This document shows, in pieces, positions 12,111-24,261 of a stretch of DNA of 64,000 bases. The stretch spans positions 1 to 64,000 of the forward strand of contig MZZL01000031.1 in assembly GCA_002749535.1 (NCBI GenBank). The letters run 5' to 3'. The stretch comes from Apophysomyces variabilis (taxonomy: Eukaryota > Mucoromycota > Mucoromycetes > Mucorales > Mucoraceae). The notes under the pieces are model-generated. The model made no database searches. It was not told the DNA's origin and saw only the letters and a program-made list of their open reading frames with translations. Numbering within the stretch: the stretch's first letter is position 1; every line of letters starts with the position of its first letter. Made by a program: the position numbers and the translations under genes.

Positions 12111-12618
12111 TTGAAACAATCGTACTAGCGTAAAATGCCGAATGCAGGCATCTGTACAGCTACCACCGTGAGAGCAGTGCTTCTAGTAAAGCGTATAAAG
12201 TTCTAGCAAGGTAGATTATATAGTGGTAAGTAATGGTTAAGATTTTCTTTTTACATCACCTGGAAATAGTTCGCAGTAACATTCACCAAGTATAGAGATA
12301 AGAGGGGAAACAGTGTCCTTCAGTGTCACTCGTTGGTAAGTTTCGGACGACAATTTAAATGACTTAAGCTTTCTCTGTTCCTCTATGTTTATAGCTCGAA
12401 GAAACTGCGAGGCGAAACAGAAGAAAAGAGGACAAATATTTTGAATTACTTGGGTTGCTACAAGTGTAGAAAAGCTTAAGCGAAAAAAAAAAAATAAAGC
12501 TATTCGTTGCCCTGTTTTAATTATACTGTCTTATTATTTACAATGCATAATCAATAGAAACGGATACTAGAAGCTAGGAGTAGGTAGAGAGAAAGAGGGT
12601 AACTGCGACGGAGGCAGC

Positions 12619-12666
12619 TTCGTCGGGTTCGTCGTTAGCTAAAGGAGACCCGAAGAACCCGACGAA
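12619..12666. repeat. 12-bp perfect inverted repeat (TTCGTCGGGTTC arms)
   Basis: TTCGTCGGGTTC at 12619-12630 and its exact reverse complement at 12655-12666 are separated by 24 bp. The same 12-mer also occurs singly at 11086-11097. It could form a hairpin or be the termini of a tiny palindromic element. Confidence 0.6.
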
Positions 12667-12689
12667 AAATTTCCTATAGTGTGAAGGTA

Positions 12690-13090
12690 TTGGTAGATTA
12701 CTTTTTGGCGCACACTGAGGGATGGTCTTTTGGCCTAGCGGATTTCAAACGGAGTGAGAATCGCGAGGAAATACCTGTTGGGAGACTTTTTTTTTACTTT
12801 ACAAAATTTACACCTGCTGTACTTCGATTTTATGCATTTTCCTATGTGTAAAAGTAGTACCGGATTTTTCCTTTGATTCAGCGTGCAAGAGAAAACTTTT
12901 GGCGTGCGAATAAAAAGGGGTGTGCACGCGAACCATTGATGGTGCACGCAAACCCATTTTTGTGCCAAGCGCAGATATATTTTTCATGCGCGCACATTGA
13001 TTTATTCAGGCTGGACCATCTTATCGGTAATAACTCTGTGTGCAAATCAAAGGAAAAATCCGGTAGCAAATTCACTTGGCGCATTTTGGA
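12690..13090. repeat. Degenerate TGCAC-rich repeat patch with inverted arms
   Basis: Repeated variants of a GTGCACGC/GCGCACA motif are spaced irregularly. The patch is bracketed by an inverted repeat: a segment at about 12861-12879 reading CGGATTTTTCCTTTGATTC is matched in reverse complement near 13044-13064. Similar motifs recur at about 30440-30890 and 33230-33430. Confidence 0.45.
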
Positions 13091-13603
13091 AACGGGGCTT
13101 GACGCTAACAAATCATATTAACTGTCGTGTTATAAGAGTTCGATTTGACCACTTTTACATACCTGTCATAAAACTGACGACGCTACACCCATCTCCCCGC
13201 CAAGTGAATACAATATGCATATATAAATTTCAATTCCACTGGACTGCGACTTCGATTTTCGTAGTTTGCGAAATTGTTTTTGGGAGATACTGTATTAGTT
13301 TCTTTCATCAAGTACTACATATGAGAAATATACAAACTTTCTGGGTTATTTTTTAAATAACAACGACTAGTTATATGATTACCATGTCAATAGCCTTTAA
13401 TGACTATAACTGATCGATGTAAATAGGGCTGCTTTTCCACACGATGTGCGTTCTCTCTCTCGCCTGTTTCTTTTACGAGTTTGTAGAGCTCCTTCTTTCT
13501 GCTGTAAAAGCGGGACTCATTCCTCGATTTTTGCCAATAGGTGCCATAGATTTCTACTTAAATTTTGCAGACGGACAACATGCAGACCAATGCTGTACTC
13601 TCA

Positions 13604-15330
13604 CTAGATATGTATTAGGGCTACAATGTCTCTCTTGAATTTGTACTCTGGTGACATTGAAGCGGCGCGTGAACTGCGGACAGAAGGAAATTGGTCGCTT
13701 CTTGATACTTGCTGCAGGAAAGAGAGGAAATCTCGGTTGAGACAGGCATTTTCCAGAGCAAAAAATTGGGCGAAGTTCTGGTTAACCATATGAAGTCCAG
13801 CTGCATACAAAGCCTGCATAACATAGATCGAGGAGCAGAGAGATTCAAATGTGGAAGCCATGATAGAAACCAGTTCAGGTATGACCTACTGAACCCTTTG
13901 GCTAACGGAAAGAAGCTCGTGATTATCTCTCAGCGAAGCAAGTAATCGCTGTTCAAATTGCTTATAGAGGTCTGCTGCAAATACTTCCCATGTCCACCGG
14001 TGTTAAGGTAGATATTTCTTCTTTAAGACTACAGACTCCTATGAAAATTTGTATACCAGTAAGATGAATTCTGTTAATGTCTTTTATCTATTACCTGAAT
14101 GAGTATCATTCGCAAGCGGGACAGCAAGCCCAAGAAATCTGGTCCTCCAATGTCCTCATGCACACCGTCATTGTCGTTGAACTTACTCCTTCCAGAACTC
14201 AATGTGAGCGAAGACCATGACTTCAGATTTGTGAAAGGGACGACGACAACGCCTGATAGAAAGTGATTGCCTTGGTGAGGAGTAAAGCCTGCCAAGCTCT
14301 TCATTGTCTCAACTAGCAAACCTGAGATGTAGTAGCCGACCACGCGATCAGTTCCCCATTTGCCCGCCATTCTCTGTTGGTAGCTTGGAACGTTCTCCTA
14401 GGCGATCGTGTTCAACGTGCTCTTTCATTTGGCGTGGGTGACTTTAGACGTATGAATGCCATGTTTCTTGAATGCAGAGGTGTATACCTTCTATTGAGCC
14501 TTGCAGCTTAGGTGTAAACCTATCCTCATCTTTGAACATCACGGTTTCGCACCAGTTTTCCCGAGACGTAAAGTCTAGGAAAGTCTCACTCTTATAAAAA
14601 ACATCGAGAAAAGGAACAAGGCAAGAGCAGCAATGGAGCAAAGCTCAGCGTTGCGATGCCGAATCGACGAGCCATATTCCATCTTGCCGCGTTGGTTCGT
14701 CTTGCGGAGCATAATCGTTGCCACCAAAGCGATGGACTCGGAAACGCCTTGTTTATCAAGTATCCGCGAGAACAGATAGACAAACTGCATCCCAAGGGAG
14801 GGGGTTACGGCGGAGCATATCATGGCGGACAAGGAAACAGAGCCTATCTCTGCAACCAGCAGCACTGTTTTCCTCGGTTAAGAAGTAACGGCTGACTTTC
14901 CCCAATCCTTGTCCAATCCTTGCTTGGTGTAGCCATTCTTTAGCATGTTTTTTCCTCGGTCTTCATAGCTTTGTCTTTTAGCCTTGACCTTTTCTTCTCG
15001 ACAGTGTCAAGAAAGGTTCTAATAAGTGCTCCTCTTGCTGGCCCATGAGAGTTCAAGCCAAGTTACTTCTGCTGACTATAGATATACACGACAGCTTTGA
15101 CGTGTGCATGCACAGATTGCTTTCTCAAAGTGATTGGCATGGCATGCCATCTTCGTTTCTTCTACGCTTTTGGCTCGTTTCATGATATGCTCTGCAAGTA
15201 AATAACTAAGCTTCTGATCGGTGTTGATCTCACTATCACCAAAATGCTGTTGAAGGCACCATTCCTCCAAATAAACGAAGCGCGTTTATCTTCCATGCAT
15301 TCCATATTAGTCTCGTATTTAGAATGAGCT
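13604..15330 (-). pseudogene. Broken Ndc10/Crypton-type tyrosine recombinase
   Basis: Protein segments in the expected order are scattered over frames on the minus strand. An N-terminal block lies at about 15270-15080 (WCLQQHFGDSEINTDQKL). A second block is at about 15060-14950 (PRG-like GPARGALIRTFLDTVEKK). The core is at 14865-14575 (RKTNQRGKMEYGSSIRHRN, then a CSIAALALFLF block). A C-terminal block at 14370-14100 has a putative nucleophile region (VVGYYISGLLVETMKSLAGF, then HQGNHFL). A tail lies at about 14010-13604. This order matches the Ndc10-domain proteins related to Crypton tyrosine recombinases, as I recall that family. Several frame changes and in-frame stops (for example before 14010) make it non-functional. 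No terminal repeats were found, which fits Cryptons. Confidence 0.6.
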
Positions 15331-16831
15331 TCCCGCTCTTGTTGCTTAGCAGAACAAGTTTTAATGATATTCAGCGAATGATGAACTATGCTTGGAACAC
15401 CGATCATTCAACTGCTGCAATATATTGCAGAATCATTATCAGTCATGCGTTGAAAACCTTCATCGTTCACAATAGAGCGGGTGTTTATTTCGTTGTTCAA
15501 TTTATAAGTGAAGAGAGCTATATACAGTAGTTCCCGAAATTAATTTTGCAACCTAAGAAAATCAAGGAGGAGCACCGGAATCTTCCCAAGCTACCTGAAG
15601 GCGATCTGAGAGGTTACAAGCAAAAAGACAAAAGGATCCACGAGTCCAATGGATAGGCCTTTTACATCCGTTATTTAGTGAGTGTCATTGAATGAGTGTT
15701 ATTTTACTTTTATTATTCGCCAAGTGAAACTTATATATATGCGTCTTGCATTCGCTTGGTGGGGATCTGGGTATGGCGTTGTTAATATTCTGATAGGTAT
15801 TTAGACTTGATCGATTCAAACTCTTATACCACGACAACGAATATGATTTGTTTGCGCTAAGCTCAATTTCCAAAATACGCCAAGAGAACTCACAAGATGC
15901 GACTTTAATTTGGGAAATAAAATACGAGATGCATTTCGTTTGTATTATGCAAAAGAGGTGTACTACTTACCATGACATATTTGTTTGATAGCGTTGATAT
16001 TGAATGAAGAAACATGCATTCTTTTTCTGCAGCTTTTTTATCATCGTTTCTCTCTTCAGATTACTAATTTTCAAAGCTTTCTACCACTATTTTTTCTTAC
16101 TATATCAAGGCAGCAAGACGATCTTGGAGAAGTGTTCTTGGCAAGAAGCAAAGTGCTTTCAAAAGTCTCTGTAATCTGAAAGGCTTTTATTGCTAGATCA
16201 GAGTGCGAAAGCGATCTAGGCAGAAAAGCAAAGTCTTTGTGTCTGATCATTTATTACTACACTAAAACATAGCATTTTATCGGCTAGACCGTATAAAACA
16301 TCAAGACGAGAGCCAGATGGAATGTGGCAAGGCTAACGGACCAAATACTCTACTATCACGTTCGGTAGAAGAAGTATTTTCTCTATTGGTCATTCAACGT
16401 TACTCAACGCATCTTTTCATAAAAGATATATGGCTAGTATGTCCCTCTCTATCAAAAAACACGTGCGTTAAACTTTAAGTGTACATTCCCAATGATGCTG
16501 AGAGTTCTTCTTTTAATGACATTTTCTTCTTATCTGCACAATCATGATATAACGAGACAACTTCTGAAATGCGGGGTAAAATGTCGTTAGGCACACACAC
16601 CATAATGGCTACTTGATTCGCGTTTAACATAAGTACACGGCTATTTTTGGCACGAGCACGCATTTAAATTAAGATACTACTGCAGCCATTTCCCCTACAA
16701 AGGCATGTATGACACATCAAGTTGCGGTCAGGAGAAAAACGTTCGATCGGAGTTTCATTTGTATCTGCCTGCCACCTTCAGTATGAAAGAAAAACGCTGC
16801 AACGCAATTCGGAGTTTCACGTGAATCTTTA
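15331..16831. other. Intergenic region upstream of PEX3
   Basis: No coding region is supported. It contains the second copy of a dispersed repeat (15681-15928) and otherwise AT-rich sequence. Confidence 0.5.
15681..15928 (+). repeat. Dispersed repeat, copy 2
   Basis: Diverged copy of 5547-5772 in the same orientation, sharing its start, middle and end motifs. Roughly 20 bp longer because of indels. Confidence 0.5.
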
Positions 16832-18643
16832 ATGACTCTCTTTACCTCAATCAAAGATTACGCAAGACGTCATCGCAAAGGCCTTCTTGTTTCCGCTACA
16901 ATCGCGGGTGGCGGTTACCTTGCGGCACGTTATGCAGCGGGTAAAATTCGGGATATTCAGGAGAGGGCGACATCGGAACGATTAGCAAAGGAAAAGTAAG
17001 CGCGATCGCTATTTGCCGTCGTTTGACATCTCAATTCTGGAACTAGCTTGAAGCGCCGTTTTCAGCAAAATCAAAACGATTGCGTTTTTACGGTTATCTC
17101 TCTGTTACCAACATTAGGGGACCAACTGCTTTATGAGGTGAATGTGGAAAGTTCGTGGGCAAAGCTTCAGGAATCCCGCAAGTTGGAGAAACTGGAAGAG
17201 AAAAAGCAAAGGCAAAAGGAAGCAGAGGCGAATGCTGCTGACCAACAGAGTCAGAAAGCCGAGAATATTAATGAGGAGACAATCTCAGAAACAATAAGAG
17301 CAGAAAGTGATATAGCTGCCACTACGGATTCGCAAGCGGAAAATAAGAAAGAAAATGCTTCTTCAGCAGGAGAGGGAAAATCTACACTTCCTCTGGATAC
17401 AAGCGTTGGTAGCCTCTCAATTTCCGTTCACTCTGATGATAGTAATGGATCGAGCGCATCCTCGGGTATATTAAGTAAAAAAGCGAAGTATCTGCTATGG
17501 GAAGAAATTAAAACAATGAGTAAGCTTAAATTTTCTATAACAAGTCTCTGACATGTGAGTTAGGTTTTACCAGAACGTTGACATCCATATATTGTGTCAC
17601 GCTTCTTACGCTTTTGACCCACGTTCAATTGAACCTTTTAGGCCGATTTACTTATGTATGGTCTGTTGCTGTCCTTAATCGTAGCGAGCCTACAATTCGG
17701 CTGCAGCATGCGGACGACCAGCCAGATGCTGGCTTTTTGGATCCTGCAACAGAAAGGATGTTTCTAAGTACAACATGGTGGTTGCTGCATCGTGGGTGGC
17801 GTCAATGCTTTGATAGGGTGAGAGGCATGGTAGATGATATTGTCGGAAGGTAATGCTACTATTGTGTCGAAGATTAATTAACGAAGGTATGATCTTGTTT
17901 CTATCGTAGCATACCCTTGAAAAATGCTATATCATATAAAGAAGCGCAACATCTTATATACAGCCTTCGACAACGCATTGAATATGAAGAAGACGGGTTA
18001 ACACCTTTCAGGTAAGTGTATCGTGGAACAGGATCTTGGTTCCATGCTGACTGCAGTTATATAGTTTTCGATCATGGATGTTGCCCGAGACTCACGATGA
18101 TGAGGTGTCCTGTTTGAAAGAAGCGGGGTTCGCGGATATCCACCTAACAGATGATAATGCAAGCACGGTCACACTTCGCAAATTACTGGATGAAACCAAA
18201 GATTTCATTGATAGGTATGAGTGTTTGTTTGTCTTAGGAAATGAGCATCTGACCGATTGTCGCCCAGTCCTGATTTTGCGGCTGTTCTTGCAAGTTGTCT
18301 TGACGAAGTGTTTTCTATTTTTGATCAACGTGTTTTTGCGAAATCCTTGCTACCGGATTCGATATCCTCAGAATCGATGTCGACGCGTATTAGAGAAATT
18401 TCTGCAGAAGAAGCTCGGCGGATGGAGAAAAAGTTAACTCTCGCAAATCTGCTGCCTTCTATTAGCCGGCAAGCGCATTTAGTCATTGCTGGTAACGAGT
18501 ATCTGAACGTAATGGATCAAAAAGAAAACACAAAAATAAGATCATTAACAGGGTTTGGATAGGCATTTGCTTATATCAAAGAACTGCAGACATTTTCAGC
18601 GATGGTGTACACACAGTACGGTGACGAGTTGGAGAGTGCATAG
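16832..18643 (+). CDS. PEX3: Peroxisomal biogenesis factor 3
   Basis: PEX3 is the peroxisomal membrane receptor for PEX19 and is needed to insert peroxisomal membrane proteins. Seven exons: 16832-16995, 17047-17519, 17564-17849, 17910-18011, 18065-18214, 18268-18508, 18563-18643; phases agree and give 498 aa. The N-terminus has the short basic, then hydrophobic, membrane anchor (RRHRKGLLVSATIAGGGYLA). After it come the conserved TVISLLPTLGDQLL, WEEIKTMSFTRTLTSIYC, and HVQLNLLGR blocks. An acidic, Ser- and Gln-rich, coiled-coil-like insert of about 100 residues follows the LLPTL block and makes this protein longer than the animal one. The last exon (ELQTFSAMVYTQYGDELES) matches the family C-terminus and requires a 54-nt intron whose readthrough would stop early. 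Confidence 0.94.
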
Positions 18644-19021
18644 CTGAGAGAGGGAGATGCGGATAGTAGATAGTTCGAAATAAAATAGTACAGAGTTTGT
18701 CGGAGATATGCATCTATTGAGAATTCAGTTAGTGGAAGGACTTGTATAAGCCGGTGACGGGCCTGTTGTCAAGAAATGAAAACATTCCCGCCCAGAAAAG
18801 AATTGGCCGAAAGAACTGGGAATAAGTTTTGCTGCAGTAAAGAAAAATTGGGATGGATGATGTTGCAGGCAGGAACGCCCCCTGCCTGTTTTGTACCATT
18901 CTTCAACATACCTTTAATTCGCTCAAATAGTAATAATACTCTTGATTTATATAAAGCTGCAAACTTGTTACGTGCCTGCCAACATATTCTGCGTTTCTTG
19001 TTCGCGTCTCACTACCGGAAA
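18644..19021. other. Spacer between PEX3 and secreted paralog A
   Basis: 378 bp with no gene supported. It probably holds the PEX3 3' end and the promoter of the next gene; a TTATATAAA stretch at about 18945-18953 is a possible TATA box. Confidence 0.4.
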
Positions 19022-19680
19022 ATGAAACTTATCGGTGTCTTGTCACTTACTGCCGCTCTCTCCTCCCTTGTAGCCGCCGATCCAGCCATTTACGCCACCC
19101 GTACTGTCGTCAACAATGGTGTCAAGATGGTTGAACTTGTTGACGGCGTTCGTGCCACCACTACAGGAAGATTAACAGTAACCGGTAGAGGCCTTTCGAC
19201 TCGCACAAAGATTCACCCAGCATGTAACGTTTTGCTTCCTCGAAGAATCTCAATTTTTGTAGCTGATCATGAACATCTTTAGTCCGCTGGAATTTCCCGT
19301 TCTTGAGAGCATTCATGAATATGCCAGTGATTCACCACATCATTTCTAAAATACCTAAGCTCTCCAGACTCGCTCACAAAGTGGATCGTGGCTTTATGGC
19401 TGAACTGATGATGCAAGCTCAATCAATGGACTCTAACGATAACTTCCCAGAACTTCTTCAAACAGCAGCGGAGCAGGCTTTATCAATGTTAACCTCTAAT
19501 CCAGAAGCTGAGGAAGCTGAGATGGAAGAACCTGAGCAGCAGGAGGAAGAAGCTGAATCTGAAGATGATTCTATCGATATTTCTCAATACATCAATGCAA
19601 ACGACATTGCAGCTGTTATTGGAAACTTATTTGGCAGTGATGAACCGGAGGCAGCCCCCACAACTGCACCTACTCAATAA
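19022..19680 (+). CDS. Secreted protein of unknown function, paralog A
   Basis: 199 aa from two exons, 19022-19223 and 19283-19680 (59-nt intron). The N-terminus is a signal peptide (MKLIGVLSLTAALSSLVAA, cleavage before DPA). The mature part has a short beta-rich segment (NNGVKMVELVDGV...TGRL). A conserved block follows at the exon junction (AFRWNFP), then a helical region (MAELMMQAQSMDSNDNFPEL) and an acidic Glu-rich C-terminus ending in a Thr/Pro tail. It has a clear paralog at 22177-22965 with the same intron position, the same 202-nt first exon and the same motif order. I recognise no known family. It may be a cell-wall or secreted small protein. Confidence 0.8.
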
Positions 19681-21482
19681 AAAGGTGGCGTAATAAGAGA
19701 CGACAGATATTTTATTTTGCTCAATTGCTATTAGTTTGCTTCATTCTTGTTTTTAACTTATATCCATGAATATTATACATTATTGTTAAAAGAAGAAACA
19801 TTAGAGGCTTGCTTTTTCACAACATAAGAAAGAAGCAAAGAAAAAGAAATTAGAAAACCTTACTATGATTTCCTTCCCATGTTTTGTCTTTGGTTATTTT
19901 ATTTCAGTAGTATCCACGAGTCCAAAATAGTGATACGATCATCTATCTCGAACACAAACGTTACAGTTCAGAGGTCAGAGAATAAGAAACATCAAACAAA
20001 AAAGCGATCGCTGAAGTACGGTTACTGTTATTTATTGCTTGTATGGCCAGACTTCAATTCCTGCTGATGTTTGAAGATTAGACTTATTAGCAATATGCTA
20101 GCGAAGAGAACAGTTCAGAGCTCTTAATAATTATAGAAAAGGTGGCTCTTGTTAAAAGAAAAAGATGTCGAAAGAAGCGACACACAAGAAGGACAATTAA
20201 TCCAACTGATGAACTCGAGAGTCAATGTGCAAGGATTCCGATTGTGTAACCACAGCAAAGCTTACCTTTAATGCAGCAGGTTAAAGACCCGATATGCAAC
20301 GGCGACCATGTAACAACCTTATGCCATTTCATGTATAATCGCTGGTAAGTTACGTGAAGTTGATAGTAATCCGGATTTTGGAGGTATTGCAATTGACCAA
20401 AAGGAAAGATGTCTCCAAAAACTTTTCAATGCTCTTCTGTTGTTTACCAATTTAAAGTGGGTAAGCAGAAAATAGAGTCTATTGAGTGTCCTGGCCTGCG
20501 AGTTATGGTGCAAATTTAGAAATGATGTATTAAATATAGCTTTTTCTTTACTTTGTTCGACGTCGGAATGGATCTCATTTTTCTATCAGCAAAGGCTGAT
20601 CTTAGTTTTTATATCGCATTCTTTGTGTAGCAGTGACAACGCGATAAATAAACATAAGGAGAATAGAAGGCGATGCATTATTATGATCCAGCGCAGAATG
20701 CCATAGCTTACTTAACACAAGTCAAAAATAGGATTTGAATTGGCTCCGTAAACCAAGATAAACCCGAGAGAACATTCAGCATTTTCGTCCATGCGCATCG
20801 CATATACGCATTTACATCAGTCATAGGCCAAGAATTTGTTTGAGAAGAATATATAGTGCTCTAGTAGATGCTCCCTCTTTGTTTCTTCTTTTTTTCTTTT
20901 CTTCTCGCTTCTCGATTCCTTCACTGTAGAAATCGAAGGTGCGCATAATCCATCACTTACTAACCAATAAAATGAGGGCAACGGATGTTCCTCGCATGAA
21001 TGATGGCTTAATGGAACAAACGGCTGACTTCTGATTGCATTCGAAAACGGCTTGCTCCAAAATGATAGGCATTGTCAATAACCGACGTACTTCAGTCTTT
21101 TGTTGCCAGTAAAAAGTCATTAGCCGGGTCGTAATTTTCCTGTTTTCAAGTAAATCAATCGCTTTATGCATGTAGATCTCAATCTAGTGGACCAGCTTTT
21201 TCATTCTTGCACAAAAGGAAGGAATGTCAACATACAAATATTCCTGCTCCTTATGATCGACTAATTGGAAGCAGATGATAAGGTACATGCGTTGTAGACT
21301 ATTAACATGCAGATCGTCTTTTTTCTGTTCTTAAGTTTAACCCATGTTTAAGGTGCAACTGAGCAATTCTTTCTTTAATAGTTTGGTGCAGCGATGTTGC
21401 TTATCTTGAATATTAGCTGTTTGCCTGACAAGTGAGGAGAATGTTCAGCATCCCTTCACCTAATGAATTCGAAGACAAGCAT

Positions 21483-21518
<36 letters not shown>

Positions 21519-22176
21519 CAGAGAGAGAGAGAGAGAGAGAGAGTGTGTGTGTGTGTATGTGTTTATGTCCGGGCCAGATATCTGCCATAAAACAACCAGT
21601 TATACATGAAATGAGTAATAGTGTTGCTAGGTAAGAAGCCTGTAGCGAGATTCTCGCGTTGTGGAAAGATCCAAAACAGGTGCAAGGTTTACCTTGAAGT
21701 ACTCTCTGTTTTGCGGCTTATTTATGATAAACGGCTGTCAATCTTTTTTTTTTGGTACAAGATGAGCGCTTTTATTTTATTCGTTTGATTGCGGGGTTGT
21801 CCATTCTTGATGCATTGCCATAAATGGTATGATCCTGACTCTCCTGCCTCGGTGTTTTGGCGGTAGGAAAGAGAAGACTCGTTGTTCTTAGGCATATATC
21901 GCACATCAGGTCAAACTTTTCGGAGAAAACAAGAAAGTTCAGGTCCGAACCGGCAATGCAATGCTGAGAGCGTTCCTACCAAAGTAAGCTGAATATTCTT
22001 TTCGTTTTGCTCCATCATCATATTTCTGTTGCTTCTAGTTCTCTTAGGAATTATTTTATTTAGAGAGTGCGGTATGTCGTCGGGCCAAATCACAAAAATA
22101 GCGCGGGCACTTTGATATAAAGTAGAGGAGAACCATAGGATGGCTCCCAATTTTCTATCGTTTTTCAATTTAGATT
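19681..22176. other. Intergenic region between the two secreted paralogs
   Basis: About 2.5 kb without a supported gene. It contains a compound microsatellite at 21483-21559 and polypyrimidine stretches near 20875-20915. Confidence 0.5.
21483..21559. repeat. Compound microsatellite (GACA)n-(GA)n-(GT)n
   Basis: Successive uninterrupted tetranucleotide and dinucleotide runs: GACA/CAGA to about 21520, GA to about 21542, then GT to about 21556. Confidence 0.95.
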
Positions 22177-22965
22177 ATGAAATTTATCAATACCTTGGCA
22201 GCCGTCACCGCGCTCTCTACCTTGGTTGCTGCGTCCCCCGAGATTTATACAACAAAATATACATATATTAATGGTGTAAAGATTGCTGCACTCGTTGACG
22301 GCGTGGATAGCACGGTTACCGGCACCTTAGTCGTAAACGGCTATGTCACTTCTACTTACACAAGACCGCACGCTGCTTGTATGTTTATTTTGAATATGAC
22401 ACGAAATGATCGGATTCGTTAAATCGTTTTTCTTTCCTTTTCTTTACATCTAGTCCGCTGGAACTTCCCACTGCTTCAGGCCATCATCAAACTGCCTGGT
22501 GTCCATGCGATTTTGTCGAAATTTAGAATCCTGTCACACATTGCCCACGCAATTGAGCCAGAATTTTTGAGCGAAGTAATGATGCAGGCCCAGTCTGTGG
22601 ACCCGAATGATACCCTCCCAATGCTTCTGCAATCAGCTGCCGAGAAGGCTGCTTCTCTCTTAGAAGAACTCACCATGTCAACCACATCTCAACCCGCTGT
22701 GAGCTCCCAAACAGTAGCAGCAACCACTAATTCCAAATCGCTCGTTTCATTCAGCTCCGTACAGGCTCCCGCAGCTTCTATCGTATCACAACTCACCCAA
22801 CAGCGTCAAGCTGCTGCATCTTCAGAGTTACCTGCAGCTACGGAAAACATGTCTGAAGATTCTCATGAACCTCAAGCGGTCAAGAAAGAAACTGAGACTA
22901 TTGAAACGTCCCACAATGACGATACTTCTGATTCTTCTACTCGCCAAACGGAATCCTCGCTCTGA
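22177..22965 (+). CDS. Secreted protein of unknown function, paralog B
   Basis: 237 aa from two exons, 22177-22378 and 22454-22965 (75-nt intron). The signal peptide is MKFINTLAAVTALSTLVAA. The mature region parallels paralog A: INGVKIAALVDGV, a TGTLVV strand, AFRWNFP at the exon junction, then SEVMMQAQSVDPNDTLPMLL. The C-terminus differs: it is a long Ser/Thr/Ala-rich, low-complexity tail, likely O-glycosylated if secreted. Same strand and structure as paralog A 2.5 kb upstream, so the pair arose by duplication. No family recognised. Confidence 0.8.
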
Positions 22966-24044
22966 ACTAGTCTAACTGGATCCTACATGTCTCTCCTTTT
23001 TTGCTTCGCTAAGCATTATAAATTATTCACAGCAATTAAAAGATGGTTTGTTTAATCTTTATATGTACCAAAGATCAACAAATCTTACAAGCCCAAAGAC
23101 AAATAAAATCTTCAAGCAATAAATGGAGTTATAGTACCATTAGCAGTAGAGGCATATGAAACCCGTAACTCGCAAGGCATCCTGGTGCTAACCAAAAACG
23201 GATAATTCTCTACATCATAAATAGGCAATATTTAAACCAGAGCACTCGGCCATCCCTTTTTTTTTGTTATCGTCCAGATAACGACGTTTGCGAAGCATGG
23301 ATTGCAAGCTTCTGAAAGATGTGAAAACGACTGATAAACAGCTGCAAGCCGGATTCATGAAATAGTACAATCGAGAAAATCGCGGAGAGTAAAGGAATAA
23401 CACGAATAAAATAGTAAAGATACTGAACGTTATGGACCTCCAGAATTGTGATCAGTAAATAGCAAAATTTAACATACTCCAACAGTAATGCCTTTTTTTT
23501 TTTTGGCGTACATTAACATTCAATCTCGCAGCAGGGCCTTATAGCAAAGTATTTCCGCTTTACTTTTCTTGAACTGAATTTTCTGCAATTCGATATGCTT
23601 CGTTCGAGATTTGAAACATATAAGAAGCATCACAGCTGTGTAACAGTAGCATAATATTGACATTGTAAAGGTTCTGAACGATGCTTTATTTATTACAAGG
23701 TATTTAGCGATGTTCCACGTCAAACAATGACTTCCAATCGTTCTTAGCCTATAATGACAAGGTCCATTTTTTTGCCTCTAAAGGCCATGTACATAAAACC
23801 TAAGTTTGACTAGAACATAATTGTCGTGCCTAGAATCTATTGGATCTGTCACGCTTAAACACCAAAGAAGCCATGTCTCTGCTTGATTGCCGTTTTGTGA
23901 AATTCATTCAAAAATATCTAAGAGGTATTCACCATGCGTATCTTTCACCCTTCCCATCTCAGTTAATGCTTGTATCGTAAGACCGAAAATATTACGATAG
24001 TTACAAATAGGATTAAACAAAGAAAAATCACCTCCTTATACATT
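22966..24044. other. Intergenic region, nothing recognised
   Basis: About 1.1 kb of AT-rich sequence with short homopolymer runs (poly-T near 23257-23266 and 23492-23503). No coding region or RNA gene is supported. Confidence 0.5.
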
Positions 24045-24261
24045 TATTGTGGGCTTTGATCCTGCTGTTCACTAGTTACGCAAGAACAGAAGTCTTCATG
24101 GTTCACCAGCGGTCAGCTCATACAAAAATAATACAGTATAAATATATTCGAAGTAGAAACCAAATAAAGATCATCATCCGTGTATTTTATTATCTTTGTG
24201 AATCCTCTATCATTGTTTCCCTTATTACCTGGCCATTGATATTCCAGCTCACCGTACGACG
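24045..24261 (+). repeat. Decayed solo LTR, plus strand
   Basis: Contains, in LTR order, ACAGTATAAATAT, AATAAAGATCATCATCCGT, GGCCATTGAT and a terminal CGTACGAC, all matching the LTRs of the Ty3/gypsy elements here with many differences. The 5' boundary is uncertain. Confidence 0.55.

Larger units (their letters stand above)
9635..13600. other. Long intergenic region with simple repeats and decayed sequence
   Basis: About 4 kb with no intact gene. It contains an (AT)n run at 10674-10705, a TTCGTCGGGTTC motif at 11086-11097 and again as an inverted pair at 12619-12666, a decayed coding-like patch at about 11710-12110, and a TGCAC-rich repeat patch at about 12690-13090. The many stop codons and frame changes suggest old mobile-element debris. 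Confidence 0.5.

Noticed and set aside
12873..13121. Overlapping open frames on both strands at the TGCAC-rich patch
   Set aside because: Both are explained by the inverted-repeat structure; neither has protein-like composition or a recognisable domain.
14656..14895. Plus-strand open frame of 79 codons
   Set aside because: Shadow of the minus-strand recombinase relic, whose blocks match a known family order.
21483..21559. Possible CRISPR-like array
   Set aside because: The repeats are contiguous di- and tetranucleotides without spacers, i.e. a microsatellite; the genome is eukaryotic.
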